DNA of 64,000 nucleotides from Streptomyces albus subsp. chlorinus. GTDB taxonomy: Bacteria; Actinomycetota; Actinomycetes; Streptomycetales; Streptomycetaceae. The notes below the pieces were generated by a model, which saw only the letters and a list, made by a program, of their open reading frames with translations, was not told the origin of the DNA and ran no database searches. Positions 41,658-51,203 of this stretch are shown in pieces. Location of the stretch: contig NZ_VJOK01000001.1 in assembly GCF_013302895.1 (NCBI RefSeq), positions 123,619-187,618 of the forward strand. Reading direction: 5' to 3'. The position numbers and the translations under genes were made by a program. Numbering within the stretch: position 1 is the first letter of the stretch; every line of letters starts with the position of its first letter.

Positions 41658-43214
41658 ATGAGCAAGGTTTTTGCCAGCGAGAACTACACCGTCCCGGTGC
41701 TGCAACGGCTCTTGGCGCAAGGCGACCGCGACGCGATCGTCGCGGGAGAGCGGAGGATCAGCGGCACCGAAGCCGCCGGTACGGTCCTGCGCTTCGCCGC
41801 AGCTCTGCGGGACAGCGGGTTGCGGGAGGGTGACGGCGTGGCGCTGTTCGTGGAGAACTCCCCCGAAGCGCTGCTGCTGCAGATAGCCGTCCATTTCGCG
41901 GGCTGCCGACTGGTCTTCGTGCCGCCCGAGCCGGGCAACTCCGAGCTGGAAGCACTGATCCGGCGCGCCGACGTCAAGATGCTTCTCTTCGACCCGGTCT
42001 TCGAGGAGCGGACCCGGCGGATCACTGAGCGGACTGACATTCCGCATGTCCTCGGTATCGGCGCGTCCTCGCTCGCTGACGACTTCCTGGTCACGGCGTC
42101 CGAGAGTGCCGGCCTCCCGCTCCACGCGGCCGCCGACGGCCGTCACCTCGCGACGCTCCTCTACACCGGCGGTACCACCGGGCTGCCGAAGCTGGTCGTC
42201 CACCGCAGCAGCTTCTACGACGACCACGCGCGGATCGCCACTGAGAGGTACGCCGGCGAGGCGTCTTCCGGCGCGCTGCTGGTGTGCACGCTGTTGACAC
42301 ACAGCAGCGGCCACGGCGGTTTCCTGAAAGGCATCCTGAGCGGACACACCGTTGTGCTGCTGCGGACGTTCGACGCCGGCACGGCCCTGTCCGTGATGGA
42401 CAGCGAGCGCATCACCAGGGTGATACTGGTGACGCCCATGCTGTACGAGCTGCTCGGCCATCCGGACTGCGTCCCCGGGCGTTTCCCCGCGCTGACGTCC
42501 CTCACCTACACGGGCGCGGCCGCCTCCCCCGAACGCCTCAGGCAGGCGATGGCATGCTTCGGTCCGGTGCTGCACCAGATCTACGGCGCGTCCGAGGACG
42601 GGCTCGTCACCCAGCTCGGCCCCGAGGAGCACGACCCGCAGCGGCCCGAGTCCCTGACCAGTTGCGGGCGGCCGGCACCCGGGGTCGAGGTGGAGCTGCG
42701 GGACGAGGAGGGCAAGCCGGTACCGGTAGGTGAGCCCGGCGAACTGTACGTCCGCAGCCCCACGGTCATGGAGGGCTACTGGAACGACCCGGAACGCACC
42801 GCCGAGGTGCTCGACGACCAGGGCTGGTTCCGCAGTGGAGACATCGCCCGTCAGGACGAGAACGGTTACCTGTACCTGGTCGACCGGGTACGGGACGTCA
42901 TCGTCACGGGCACCACCGCCGACAATGTCTACTCCCGGCTTCTCGACGACTTCCTCCTGGCGCAGCCCGGTGTCAAAGACGCCGCCGCCGTCGGCCTGCC
43001 CGGGGACGACGACAAGGAGACCGTGCACGTGGTCCTGGTACCCCGGGACCCTGCCAACGTCCCGGACCTGCCGCGGCTGACACGTGAGATCGTCGATGCG
43101 CTGGGAGACCTCTACACACCCGCCTCCTATGTGGTAGCCGACGCCCTCCCGAGGACGGCTGTCGGCAAGACCGACAAAAAGGCGCTCCGAGCAGCCCTGC
43201 TGGCGGCCGCGTAG
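41658..43214 (+). CDS. AMP-forming acyl-CoA synthetase/ligase (ANL superfamily)
   Basis: 518 residues with the ANL core motifs in order: P-loop LLYTGGTTGLPK (about 168-179), VTPMLYELL, YGASEDG (aromatic/acid motif), GWFRSGDIARQDENGYLYLVDRVRDVIV (hinge region), NVYSRLLDDFL, and the C-terminal catalytic Lys in PRTAVGKTDKKALR. It activates a carboxylic acid as adenylate, then usually forms a CoA thioester. No carrier protein lies nearby. The ATG at 41658 has GAAGGA. Substrate unknown. Confidence 0.9.
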   Translation: MSKVFASENYTVPVLQRLLAQGDRDAIVAGERRISGTEAAGTVLRFAAALRDSGLREGDGVALFVENSPEALLLQIAVHFAGCRLVFVPPEPGNSELEALIRRADVKMLLFDPVFEERTRRITERTDIPHVLGIGASSLADDFLVTASESAGLPLHAAADGRHLATLLYTGGTTGLPKLVVHRSSFYDDHARIATERYAGEASSGALLVCTLLTHSSGHGGFLKGILSGHTVVLLRTFDAGTALSVMDSERITRVILVTPMLYELLGHPDCVPGRFPALTSLTYTGAAASPERLRQAMACFGPVLHQIYGASEDGLVTQLGPEEHDPQRPESLTSCGRPAPGVEVELRDEEGKPVPVGEPGELYVRSPTVMEGYWNDPERTAEVLDDQGWFRSGDIARQDENGYLYLVDRVRDVIVTGTTADNVYSRLLDDFLLAQPGVKDAAAVGLPGDDDKETVHVVLVPRDPANVPDLPRLTREIVDALGDLYTPASYVVADALPRTAVGKTDKKALRAALLAAA

Positions 43215-43248
43215 GCCATCGGGCAACCCCCTCCCGCCACCTTGCTTC

Positions 43249-43279
43249 GGCCCCGGCCGTCAGCCGTACGGCCGGGGCC
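43249..43279. terminator. Terminator after synthetase gene
   Basis: Perfect 12-bp stem GGCCCCGGCCGT / ACGGCCGGGGCC with a 7-base loop, 35 bases after the synthetase stop. Confidence 0.8.
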
Positions 43280-43356
43280 GGATCGCCGCCGAATGCGGCG
43301 GAGGGCAGACGGAGTACGTCGGCGCCGGGGGCGGAAGAAATACCACAGAGGCGGGC

Positions 43357-43385
43357 GGCGGGCCGGGCGTGCTGCCCGGCCCGCC
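43357..43385. terminator. Terminator facing the amidase gene
   Basis: Perfect 12-bp stem GGCGGGCCGGGC / GCCCGGCCCGCC with a 5-base loop, ~105 bases past the amidase stop on the minus strand. Confidence 0.75.
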
Positions 43386-43489
43386 GCCTCCGGGACGGGG
43401 TGCACGGGAGCCGGTCCAGGTGTCCTGCCAGTGCCATGCCAGGGCGCTGATGCGCTGGGGCGCCGCCTGCGACGGGTACGGCGGTCGCG

Positions 43490-44917
43490 TCAGGTGAGGC
43501 CGGGGCTGCGACCGCGTACGGGGCTGACCGTTTCGAGGGCGCTCCCCAGCCCGAGGATGGTCGCTTCGGCATACCAGCGGGAGACGAGCTGCACACCAAC
43601 CGGCAGACCGCCGCTCGTGGTTCCGAACGGCAGCGCAAGAGCGGGGAGTCCGGTGAGGTTGAAAGGAACGGTCGCCCGCATGATGCCGCGTGCCGGGACG
43701 GTCACTCCGCCGGCCTCGAACGTGCTCCTGGCGTGCGGCGGGGCCGGAATGGGACACACAGGGCAGAGCAGTGCGTCATAGCGCTCGAAGTACCCGGCGA
43801 ACATCCGACTGAGCTGCTCGACCTGCTGCTGTGCTGCGACATAGTCGGCAAGAGCCACCTCCGGCGCGGCAAGCGTCCGCTGGAGGACGGTGCTCAGCTC
43901 TGCCGTGCGCCCGTCGGCGGCCTCACGGAAATACGGCACGACCTCAGCGGTGAAGAGCACCGCGCTCAGCGCTGTCGCGTCGATGGTCTGCAGACCGGCG
44001 GGAGCCGCCGGCTCGACGGTGCAACCGAGGTCGCTCAGCGCGTCCGCCGCAGCCGCCACGGTGGCGGTCACTTCGCTGTCCGCCGGGCCGAAGGCGGGAT
44101 CGCTCGCCCAGCCGATCCGCAGCTCTGCGAGCCGTCGTGGATCGCCGCCGGCCGATGCGGGCCGCGGGAACGGCGGCGCTTGGCGCACGTAGCCGTCGTG
44201 CCCGTCGGGACCGGCGAGAACCCAGAACGCCGCCGCGACGTCCCGCACACTGCGGGCCATGGGCCCCACATGCCAGTACCTGCGGGGTACTTCCGGCCAG
44301 TGCCCGGTGACCGGTACCCGGCCACGGGTCGCCTTCAGCGCGACGATGCCCGTGTCGTGGGCCGGGCCCCGCACCGAGATGGCGACATCGCTGCCCAGCC
44401 CCAGCGGAGACATCCCCGCCGCGATGGCGGCCGAATCACCGCCGCTGGACCCGCCCGGCGTCCGTTCGACGTCCCAGGGATTGCGGGTCCTGCCGGTGAG
44501 GGCGTTGTCCGTCTCGGTCCAGTAGGAGAACTCCGGCAGGTTCGTCTTGGCCAGCGGGATGCCTCCCGCGGCCCGGAGCCGGGCCACCGCGGTCGCGTCG
44601 GCACTCGCCACGTGGTTCTTGAACAGCGTCGATCCACGTGTGCTGACTGTCCCGGCCACGTCCAGTGAGTCCTTGACCGTGAAAGGCACACCGTGGAACG
44701 GCCCGACAGCGGTTCCGGAGGCCACGGCTTCGTCCGCCGCTTCCGCCATGGCGAGCGCCTGTTCGGCGAGCACCGTCACCATGGCGTTGACCCTCGCGTC
44801 GACGGCCCCGATCCGGTCCAGGTGCGCGCGTGCCACCTCGGTGGCCGACACCTGCCGGGTACGGACCAGCTCAGCCAGCCCGGTCGCGTCCCACCTGACC
44901 AGCTCATCCGCGTCCAT
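43490..44917 (-). CDS. Amidase-signature-family hydrolase
   Basis: 475 residues. The amidase signature contains the catalytic Lys in [11 protein letters not shown], the cis-Ser in [16 protein letters not shown] and the nucleophile Ser in [19 protein letters not shown] (about residues 75, 150, 175). The usual GGS at the nucleophile is AIS, which I recall from a subfamily of this group. [26 protein letters not shown] follows. Hydrolyses an amide in the cytoplasm; substrate unknown. The start at 44915-44917 is set by an AGGAGG six bases upstream, not the earlier in-frame GTG. Confidence 0.92.
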   Translation of the reverse strand: MDADELVRWDATGLAELVRTRQVSATEVARAHLDRIGAVDARVNAMVTVLAEQALAMAEAADEAVASGTAVGPFHGVPFTVKDSLDVAGTVSTRGSTLFKNHVASADATAVARLRAAGGIPLAKTNLPEFSYWTETDNALTGRTRNPWDVERTPGGSSGGDSAAIAAGMSPLGLGSDVAISVRGPAHDTGIVALKATRGRVPVTGHWPEVPRRYWHVGPMARSVRDVAAAFWVLAGPDGHDGYVRQAPPFPRPASAGGDPRRLAELRIGWASDPAFGPADSEVTATVAAAADALSDLGCTVEPAAPAGLQTIDATALSAVLFTAEVVPYFREAADGRTAELSTVLQRTLAAPEVALADYVAAQQQVEQLSRMFAGYFERYDALLCPVCPIPAPPHARSTFEAGGVTVPARGIMRATVPFNLTGLPALALPFGTTSGGLPVGVQLVSRWYAEATILGLGSALETVSPVRGRSPGLT

Positions 44918-45058
44918 GGCGCCTCCTGGCACGCCAGCCTAGCAACGCCTGATCTCCCCTCGGTGTGCGAGGCATGCGCTGGGGGCTTGGCAGTTCACCG
45001 GTCGCATCGACCAGATCCTCGCCGGAGTTGTCAGTGGAGCGGTGTAGAACTTGTCGGC

Positions 45059-46604
45059 ATGGTTGATCAGCGGAAAACGGCCGTGGAGAGAGTTCTGCGG
45101 AACATGGCTGCCCGTATCGAGGCAGCCGCGCCGGAGGGGTGACGACGAGGGCGGCTGAGTACCTGCCGTGGGCCCTCGGGCGGCAGCCAGAGCAGCTTCT
45201 ACGAGATGGCCGACGGCACCGAACAAGCGATGGGCGGGAGTCCGCAGGGAGTCAAGGAGCTGTACGCGCTCAGCGGTGCGTCCACCGAGCATCTGACGGT
45301 CGAGCCCTCGGGGCGGTTCGAAGCGGTACTCAGTCAGGCCATCACACGCAAGACCTACCCGGAGCAGGATCAGCTTCTGTATGTACTGCGTCCGGACCAC
45401 CTGCCCGTGCAGCCCGGCGCCGAGCAGGACGGGCCGTTCGATCCGACGCCCGCGGGAGATCCGGAGGAGGCCGTCCGGCTGTTCCGTCAGTACGTACAGA
45501 AGCGGGCGGACATCCTAGGGGAGAAGGAGATCCTGCCCCCTCCGTTGGACGCGTCCGCGCGTGCCCGCCCTGCTGGACGAATTCCAAAGCGAGCTGCCCC
45601 CCGACCTGGTGGCCCTCTACGGCGAGGCCGACGGCGACGAGGAGACCGGGCTGTTCCGCGGCCACCTGTGGTTCGATCTGGAATCCACGACCACCCATGT
45701 CCACCACGAGCGCGAGTTGACGTGGACCGATGATCCTCTGTGGGCGATGACGGGCGAGGCGGAGCCCCCGGGGACCGTTCGACGGTGGCTGAGCAGCCCG
45801 AACTGGATCCCCTTCGCCACCAGCACCGGCGGCGACTACCTGGCGGTCGACATGGATCCGGGACCGGCAGGCTGACCGGGCCAGGTCATCCGCGTCGGGA
45901 GAAACTACCACCAGCCTGTCTATGTGGCCGACTCCGTCACGACCATCCTGCGCCGGCTTGTGAAGGCGCTCGACCAGGGTGACTACTGGGCAGAGGACAG
46001 GTATCTGGACATCGACGTCAAGATACCCAGTTACCTGGACAAGAGCAGAGCTTTCTGGCGTGGTGCAGGGCCGATCCCGAAGAAGCCGCACCGGATCCAC
46101 ACCCTTGTCGTCGACAACGTCAAGAGTCTGGATCTCGAAGCCGTCCGCGGGGCGCCGTGCATGAGGACGGTGATGCTGTTCGGTGAAGGCCCCGTCGACC
46201 TGCGTCCGTTGCTCGACATCCCACTTGAGGCACTGTCCCTGCAGCTGGACGCCGTCGACCTGCGTCAACTGGCCGGACACCCGACCCTGCGCGTGGTGCG
46301 GCTCTCGACAGAACAAGCTGTCGACCTCAGCGCGCTGCGGACGCTCCCCCGGCTCGAAGGGCTCGAACTGTCCGGCGCCACGGTCCAGGACGTCAGCCCC
46401 ATCGCCGATCTGAGCCGATTGCTTTCCCTCACGCTGTCGTACGAGCAGTGGCAGAAACTCGACAAGATCCCGCGGCTGGCCGCAGTGGGACTCGGCGGCT
46501 GCACCACGCTGAGCCAGGTGAACCAGTGGGCAGCCCGCTTCGACCCCGACGAATCGCTCGGCGGCTACGAGTATTTCGAGGGCTGTGTCCCTTCCGACGG
46601 CTGA
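45059..46604 (+). pseudogene. SMI1/KNR4-type protein with repeat domain, broken three times
   Basis: One old gene in pieces. The N-terminal piece from ATG 45059 (MVDQRKTAVERVLRNMAARIEAAAPEG) hits TGA at 45140. The same frame resumes (GGSQSSFYEMADG, QLLYVLRPDHLP) to ~45558. After a frameshift the SMI1-like core follows (VPALLDEFQSELPPDLVALYGEADGDEETGLF, read in parts; NWIPFATSTGGDYLAVDM). TGA at 45873 interrupts it, and the same frame continues GQVIRVGRNYHQPVYVAD into a leucine-rich-repeat-like tail (LDLEAVRGAPCM, LEALSLQLDAVDLRQLAG, LPRLEGLELSGATVQDV) ending at 46604. Bases from ~45900 remain a 227-residue open frame. Confidence 0.75.
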
Positions 46605-46764
46605 CGTCCCGTGGGCCCGTACGTATGGGTGCTCCAGCTGTGCTGCGGGAGGCAGCACCGATCGGCCGTTTTCCAGCGGCCCGGTCGGTGCCTGGCCTCC
46701 CTCGGCTTTGCGACCGGGGCGCGTGCTCAACACGGTCCGTGGACAGGCCCTAGGGTGCCTGACC

Positions 46765-47265
46765 ATGTATATTCCGTCCAACGCGCTCAGCGGCCCACGT
46801 CGTCGACGCCTCGTCGCAGGGGGGATGCTCACACCCTTCATGGCTCTGATGGGGGTGGTGTTTTCCGCCGTGGCCGCCAACACCACTGACCGCCCGCTGC
46901 CGATGACCGCCTTCGCCGCACTCGCGCTGTCAGCCTTCGTGGTCGCCTGGTGGTGCGCCCGCTTCTGGCACGCGGCCCTCCGCGAGACCCCCGAGCCCAA
47001 ACCGTGGCCCTGGCTCCTGCCTCCGCTCACACTCATCGTGATCTTCATCGTCGCCGGTGTCGGCGCGCTCCAGGACGGGGAGAAAGGGTCCGGTATCGGC
47101 ATGCTGGTGACGGCCGGCCTGCTCCTCCTCCCGTTCGCGGTAGGCCTCGCGGTGGGGCTGGTCGCCCTTCTCCAGCACCGCTCCCGCAGGCGGCAAAACC
47201 CTGCCGCGCCCCGGACCACGTCCGAGCCCCAGCGGCCGCACCGGGCCTGGGGGACGATCGACTGA
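46765..47265 (+). CDS. Small four-TM membrane protein, unknown function
   Basis: 166 residues from ATG 46765. Hydrophobic segments: GGMLTPFMALMGVVFSAVAA, MTAFAALALSAFVVAWWCARF, PWLLPPLTLIVIFIVAGVGAL and GMLVTAGLLLLPFAVGLAVGLVALL, then a basic tail. No ribosome site is obvious (CCTAGGGTGCC upstream). It resembles small conserved streptomycete membrane proteins; role unknown. It stands alone between two degraded regions. Confidence 0.7.
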   Translation: MYIPSNALSGPRRRRLVAGGMLTPFMALMGVVFSAVAANTTDRPLPMTAFAALALSAFVVAWWCARFWHAALRETPEPKPWPWLLPPLTLIVIFIVAGVGALQDGEKGSGIGMLVTAGLLLLPFAVGLAVGLVALLQHRSRRRQNPAAPRTTSEPQRPHRAWGTID

Positions 47266-47344
47266 GAAACGGAGGGGGGCATCGAACGCCCGATGTCGGC
47301 GCTCCTCTTCCTGAACGCCTGCTGGTGCTGTGACCGCATAGGTT

Positions 47345-47510
47345 CACCGGTTCGTCGGATGCCTTGCAGGTTGTGCGTGGAGAAGCTGGTGAGTCTTTCG
47401 ACGGCAGCGTCGACGTAGTCGGGGTCGTCGTACATCTCGTAGTGGGCCGGCGCCGTCGATCACCATGAGGTCGACGGGGTTGGGGGCCGGGCCAGCTTCC
47501 ACAGTTGCCT
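47345..47510 (-). pseudogene. Alpha/beta-hydrolase C-terminal remnant
   Basis: Minus-strand text APNPVDLMVIDGAG then, after one extra C near 47447, HYEMYDDPDYVDAAVERLTSF. This is the characteristic C-terminal end of an alpha/beta-hydrolase, with the catalytic His in GAGHYEMYD. The frame afterwards lacks the native stop. Only the last ~45 residues survive. Confidence 0.55.
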
Positions 47511-47886
47511 TCCGTGTCGTCGGTGTTGCCGATGCGACCGGCGAGGACGACCCCGAGCTATGTGAACTGCGCTGGGCCGTGGTCTTGGTCAGCATGGAGT
47601 GATACACGTTCGTCGCTGATTCGTCGTCGCTTCATGCGGTTCATGCGGTGGACACGAAGGTCGATGGCAAGCGGATGGTTGTCGGGTGCTGGCGCGAGCA
47701 CCTCGCTGAGCTGGTCGAACAGGCAGTGGTCGTTCCCTCAGGCAGTGGTCGTTCCCTTCTGTGGCCATCGGGGCAGTTCTCGCCAGCTGGGGCAGATACG
47801 GGAAGACGAGGTACCTACACTTGTCGGCATCATGCGTCGCTGTGCCGTTCGGGCCGGCGTAGTGATCAGCAAGGAGGAGGCCGTTG
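47511..47886. other. Gene-free stretch, nothing recognised
   Basis: About 375 bases with lower G+C and no recognised protein on either strand. It contains tandem scraps such as CAGTGGTCGTTCCCT repeated at about 47724 and 47743. Confidence 0.45.
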
Positions 47887-48063
47887 GTGTCGGATGGGGC
47901 GTCCGCGTTCACGTTTCGGATGTGGTCGCGTGCCTGGAATTCTGTGGAATGGCTGCCGAGTCACCAGCTGCTGCTGTATGTGGATGACGGTGAGAGCACG
48001 CTGCCGCAGGCGCTGTCTTGGGGCGCGGTGGGCGGTGCGCAGTCGTCATGTCGCCGGATTTGA
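47887..48063 (+). CDS. Possible small ORF with strong ribosome site
   Basis: 58 residues from GTG 47887, preceded by AAGGAGGAGG at 47871-47880. The product (VSDGASAFTFRMWSRAWNS, LLLYVDDGESTLPQALSWG) is not recognised, and base composition is less biased than neighbouring genes. It overlaps the 5' end of the next broken gene by a few bases and could be that gene's original N-terminus in another frame. Confidence 0.35.
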   Translation: MSDGASAFTFRMWSRAWNSVEWLPSHQLLLYVDDGESTLPQALSWGAVGGAQSSCRRI

Positions 48064-49576
48064 CGAGTTGTTATGGTCACCATGTCGCTGCCGGCGGTGA
48101 CGTGGTGAAGGTACGGGGTGAACTCCATGACCGGCCGGGCGTTCCCCTGGACGTCGGTAGTGCCGGTGGGTACGAGTTCGACACGGAGATCGAGGACACT
48201 GCCGGATGGCGTCCGGCCGGACGGCTGCGGCGGCGGCTGCTGCTGCTGCTGCTTGACGATGGTGCTGAGCTGCCTCCGCGGTGGGTGGCCTGGCGTGACC
48301 AGGCGGGTAGTGCCTTCTCGGTGGCGCTGCGTTCGGTGAGCCCGCCCGGCAATGCGGATGTCACCGACATGGTGACCAGGTGTGGGCCAGCGCCGAGCAC
48401 CGTGATGCGGGCGAGATGGCCGTGAACCTCGTCGAGGGTACGGACAGCAAATGGTTCGCACCGCACGACCGAGCGTCTCTGGAGTTCCGGCTTACGCAGC
48501 CTGTCGTGGTCGACCAGTACGTCCTCACGTCTGCCAATGACGCACCTGACCGCGGCCCAAGATCGTGGGTCCTGCACGGTTCAAGGGATGGGAATCTGTG
48601 GCGGATCCTGGACTCCCGCGGAGGAGAGTCGTTCACCGACCGGCACCAGTCCAGGACATATCGGATTTTCGTCGAACCCGGATCCTACGACCGCTACCGC
48701 CTTAACATCTTCGGAAGCAACGGTTCCCCGCACCTGCAACTTGAAGCCGTTCGGTTCCTCGCCGGGACCAGCGGTTTCACTGGCTACCGCCACCGCACGG
48801 GCCACGCTCCAGCCGCGTACCGGGGTGTGCGTGTCGTACAGGAAGCACCAGACACGTCCATGAAGCCGTTGCCGGCGGGCCTGCCCCCTGTCACAGAGTC
48901 GCTTGGCACCCGAGACGTGTCACGGCAGCACCAGGCTGAGCTGATACCGGGTTCCGCTGGCGGGCGGAGAGAGAACAAGAAAAGTGAGGGGAGCTCACCA
49001 AAGCCTGTGTCCGGTCCGCTGACGGTCACCGAGTGGCGCGAGTTCCTCAGTGATTACAGCTCCACGTTTCTGAACTCGAACTATCTCCGTACGGCTGAGT
49101 CGGACGGGAACGCAGAGTACATGTTGAGTCAGACCCAACGGGAGGCTGGATGGCTTGGTTACGAGCCAGCAGGCGAAGAGGCGGTGCTGGCCGCTGAAGA
49201 GCGACTTGGGGTCCGGCTGCCGCCGACGTACCGGAACTTCCTGCTGACCAGCAACGGCTGGTCTTCCATCGGCGAACTCGATCTTCTCAAGGTTGAGGAG
49301 AACGGGTGGTTTCCTGACCTGGAACCCCAGCTCTTCCAAGCCTGGTCGTCGCCGGGCCTGGAATTCTTCGCCGACGATCTCGAGCTGCTCAAGCGGTGCC
49401 CGTTGATCTCAATCGACGGCGGCAGCGGTGGCCGCTGGCTGCTGCATGCCGACAGCGCCAGGGAGGACGGCGAGTGGACCGCGTACGAGTGGTGGCCCGG
49501 TGAGGGCGGCGATCTCGAAGAGAACGACAACTTCGCGGCCATGGTAGCGAGTGCGGTAGATGCCTTTCCTGAGTAG
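48048..49576 (+). pseudogene. Galactose-binding (F5/8-type C)-like plus SMI1/KNR4 protein, one frameshift
   Basis: First frame, ATG 48048 to ~48378: GGDVVKVRGELHDRPG, RRRLLLLLLDDGAELPPRW, ending GNADVTDMVT. A one-base loss near 48378 shifts to the frame that runs to 49576. That frame opens WASAEHRDAGEMAVNLVEGTDSKWF, VVDQYVLTSANDAPDRGPRSW and LHGSRDGNLWRILDSRGGESF, a discoidin/F5-8-like carbohydrate-binding fold. A Ser-rich linker and a C-terminal SMI1/KNR4 domain follow (EAVLAAEERLGVRLPPTYRNFLLTSNGW, in parts). The second part (48380-49576, 398 residues) is intact and may still be expressed from a GTG. Confidence 0.72.
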
Positions 49577-49707
49577 GTCTCTTTTTTTCTGGCGGCTTTG
49601 AGTGACTGTGACTCGAAAGGTGCCGGAGGCCAGCGCCGAGCAGGAACATCGTCGTCCGGTGACTGGCGTCTCCCGCGTCCCCTGACTCGTGCACGGGCTC
49701 TCGCGGG

Positions 49708-50105
49708 TCAGCCGCCGGTCATCATGGTGATGAGTGCCCAATGCAGGTGTGCTTCGGAGTGCTGGGGCAGCCGCTCGTAGTCGCGAGCGCTGCGGCGGCA
49801 GTTCATGCACCAGCCGATCATGCGCTCGGCTGCCCTTGCCGGCGGTGGAGGCTGCTTTGACCGACGGAGAGTCGACGATCAGCGTCACCGGGTGCGGGCA
49901 GTGCCCGTTTCCGGTACGGATCCGGCGCCCGAGCTGACCACGGTGCAGGCGACCACCCCGGCCCGGTCCCACCTCCAGAAAAACCCGTAAACCGTCTCCC
50001 ACGGCGGGAAAACCGCGGTCACAGCACTGAGCGGGCTGTGATGGCGCGTTCGTGCCTCACGCCAGGGCCCGCAATGCTTTTGCCGAGAGTGGTAGGTCAG
50101 GCCCA
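49708..50105 (-). mobile_element. IS5-family transposase remnant with internal deletion
   Basis: Minus-strand pieces match an IS5/IS1647-type transposase: FPPWETVYGFFWRWDRAGV, RIRTGNGHCPHPVTLIVDS, SVKAASTAGKGSR, then directly the C-terminal end RSARDYERLPQHSEAHLHWALITMMTGG-stop. About 100 central residues with the second and third catalytic acids are missing. No clear terminal inverted repeats remain. Inactive. Confidence 0.7.
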
Positions 50106-50173
50106 TCGATCGCGGCCCCTCCCTGGACCCCATTGATGCTCGTGTCGTACCAGGACGTGTATCAAAAATGGAT

Positions 50174-50617
50174 CTAGGCGAATGGGCCGTCGGTGACGAA
50201 GCGGCGCAGCAAGGTGGCGAAGGCTGCGGCCTCGTCGGCCGGCCAGGAGGCAAGGCTGGCGGTGATGCGGGCGGACAGGCGCTCGCGCAATGTCTGCACC
50301 GTGCGCTGTCCCGCGTCGGTGAGGACGAGCAAGGTGGCGCGCCGGTCGGAGGGGTCCGCTTCACGACGCACAAGTCCGGCCTCCTCCAGCCGGGAGGCGC
50401 GGCGGGTGACGCCGGATCGATCGAGCCCTACCTCGGGCGCAAGGTCGGCCGCACTGCAGGGCCCGGTGCGCTCAAGCCCGCTGAGGACCGGGTAGGTCAG
50501 TTCGTCCACGGCTTCCCCCATGCCGAGGGTCAGCTCCCGGTGCAGTCCTTGACGGGTGCTGCGCTTGAGCAGCACACCCAGAGCATCGGCGATCTCGCGT
50601 CCCACCTCGGTCTCCAT
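50174..50617 (-). CDS. MarR-family transcriptional regulator
   Basis: 147 residues starting METEVGREIAD: VDELTYPVLSGLERTGPCSAADLAPEVGLDRSGVTRRASRLEEAGLVRREADPSDRRATLLVLTDAG (in parts), a complete winged helix with DPSDRR wing. Start ATG 50615-50617. Divergent from a SnoaL-like gene with two GC-rich palindromes in the 100-bp spacer. The pair is flanked on both sides by transposase remnants, suggesting arrival as a small cargo module. Confidence 0.9.
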   Translation of the reverse strand: METEVGREIADALGVLLKRSTRQGLHRELTLGMGEAVDELTYPVLSGLERTGPCSAADLAPEVGLDRSGVTRRASRLEEAGLVRREADPSDRRATLLVLTDAGQRTVQTLRERLSARITASLASWPADEAAAFATLLRRFVTDGPFA

Positions 50618-50632
50618 CCGATCAGAATAGCG

Positions 50633-50688
50633 TGCGTGCCGCACGCATACGTGTTACGGTGCCCCCATGCGCGTGCGTCGCGCACGCA
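50633..50688. promoter_or_regulatory. Two MarR operator candidates
   Basis: TGCGTGCCGCACGCA (50633-50647) is a perfect palindrome around one base. TGCGTCGCGCACGCA (50674-50688) repeats both ends 41 bp on. Both lie between the divergent MarR and SnoaL-like genes. Confidence 0.65.
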
Positions 50689-50719
50689 ACCGGGGGTGGG
50701 ACACGAGAGGACTCCCGTT

Positions 50720-51112
50720 ATGCACCGCACCGACATCACCACCGCACTCGCCGATCTGGTCTTCAATCCGGGACTCGACCTCCATGAGGCCGCCGACCGG
50801 CATTTCGCCCCCGACTACCGTCAGCGCACCGACGGGCGCTGGGATGACCGCGACGACTTCCTTGCGCACATCGCCCATCTGCGCGGCGTCGTGGCCGAAG
50901 GCTCGGTCGAAGTCCATGACGAGCTGTACGACGGCGTCCGCTACGCCGACCGGCACACCGTCCACATCACCAAGACGGACGGTTCCACCGTGCGCACCGA
51001 GGTCTACCTGTTCGGTGAGTTCGCCCCTGACGGCCGCTTTCGGCGCGTTGAAGAGGTGACGCTCATGATCGAAGGCGCCGAAGCCGACCGGAAACTGGGC
51101 AGCGCCCGTTGA
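50720..51112 (+). CDS. SnoaL-like/NTF2-fold protein
   Basis: 130 residues from ATG 50720: LADLVFNPGLDLHEAADRHFAPDYRQRTDGRWDDRDDFLAHIAHLRGVV (in parts) and DRHTVHITKTDGSTVRTEVYLFGEFAPDGRFRRVEEVTLMI. The fold and the His/Asp-rich pocket fit polyketide-cyclase-like or nuclear-transport-factor-2-like proteins, often paired with MarR regulators. A catalytic role is not proven. Target of the divergent MarR protein. Confidence 0.85.
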   Translation: MHRTDITTALADLVFNPGLDLHEAADRHFAPDYRQRTDGRWDDRDDFLAHIAHLRGVVAEGSVEVHDELYDGVRYADRHTVHITKTDGSTVRTEVYLFGEFAPDGRFRRVEEVTLMIEGAEADRKLGSAR

Positions 51113-51203
51113 ACGGGGGCGCCGGCAGGCAACCGTCTGGAGCCGAGCGGGAGGAGTGGCCACAAGGCCGGCTTCCGACCGGAGTGCGAGGCTCATGTGC
51201 TGG

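Noticed and set aside
43490..44917. Amidase oxyanion-hole change GGS to AIS as a dead enzyme
   Set aside because: Lys and both Ser residues remain, and the SDVAIS variant seems to be a subfamily feature, so loss of activity is not supported.
45342..47435. A 697-codon minus-strand frame opposite the broken SMI1/LRR gene
   Set aside because: Composition of a shadow frame. Only its first ~20 residues (DDPDYVDAAVERL) look real, and these belong to the alpha/beta-hydrolase remnant.
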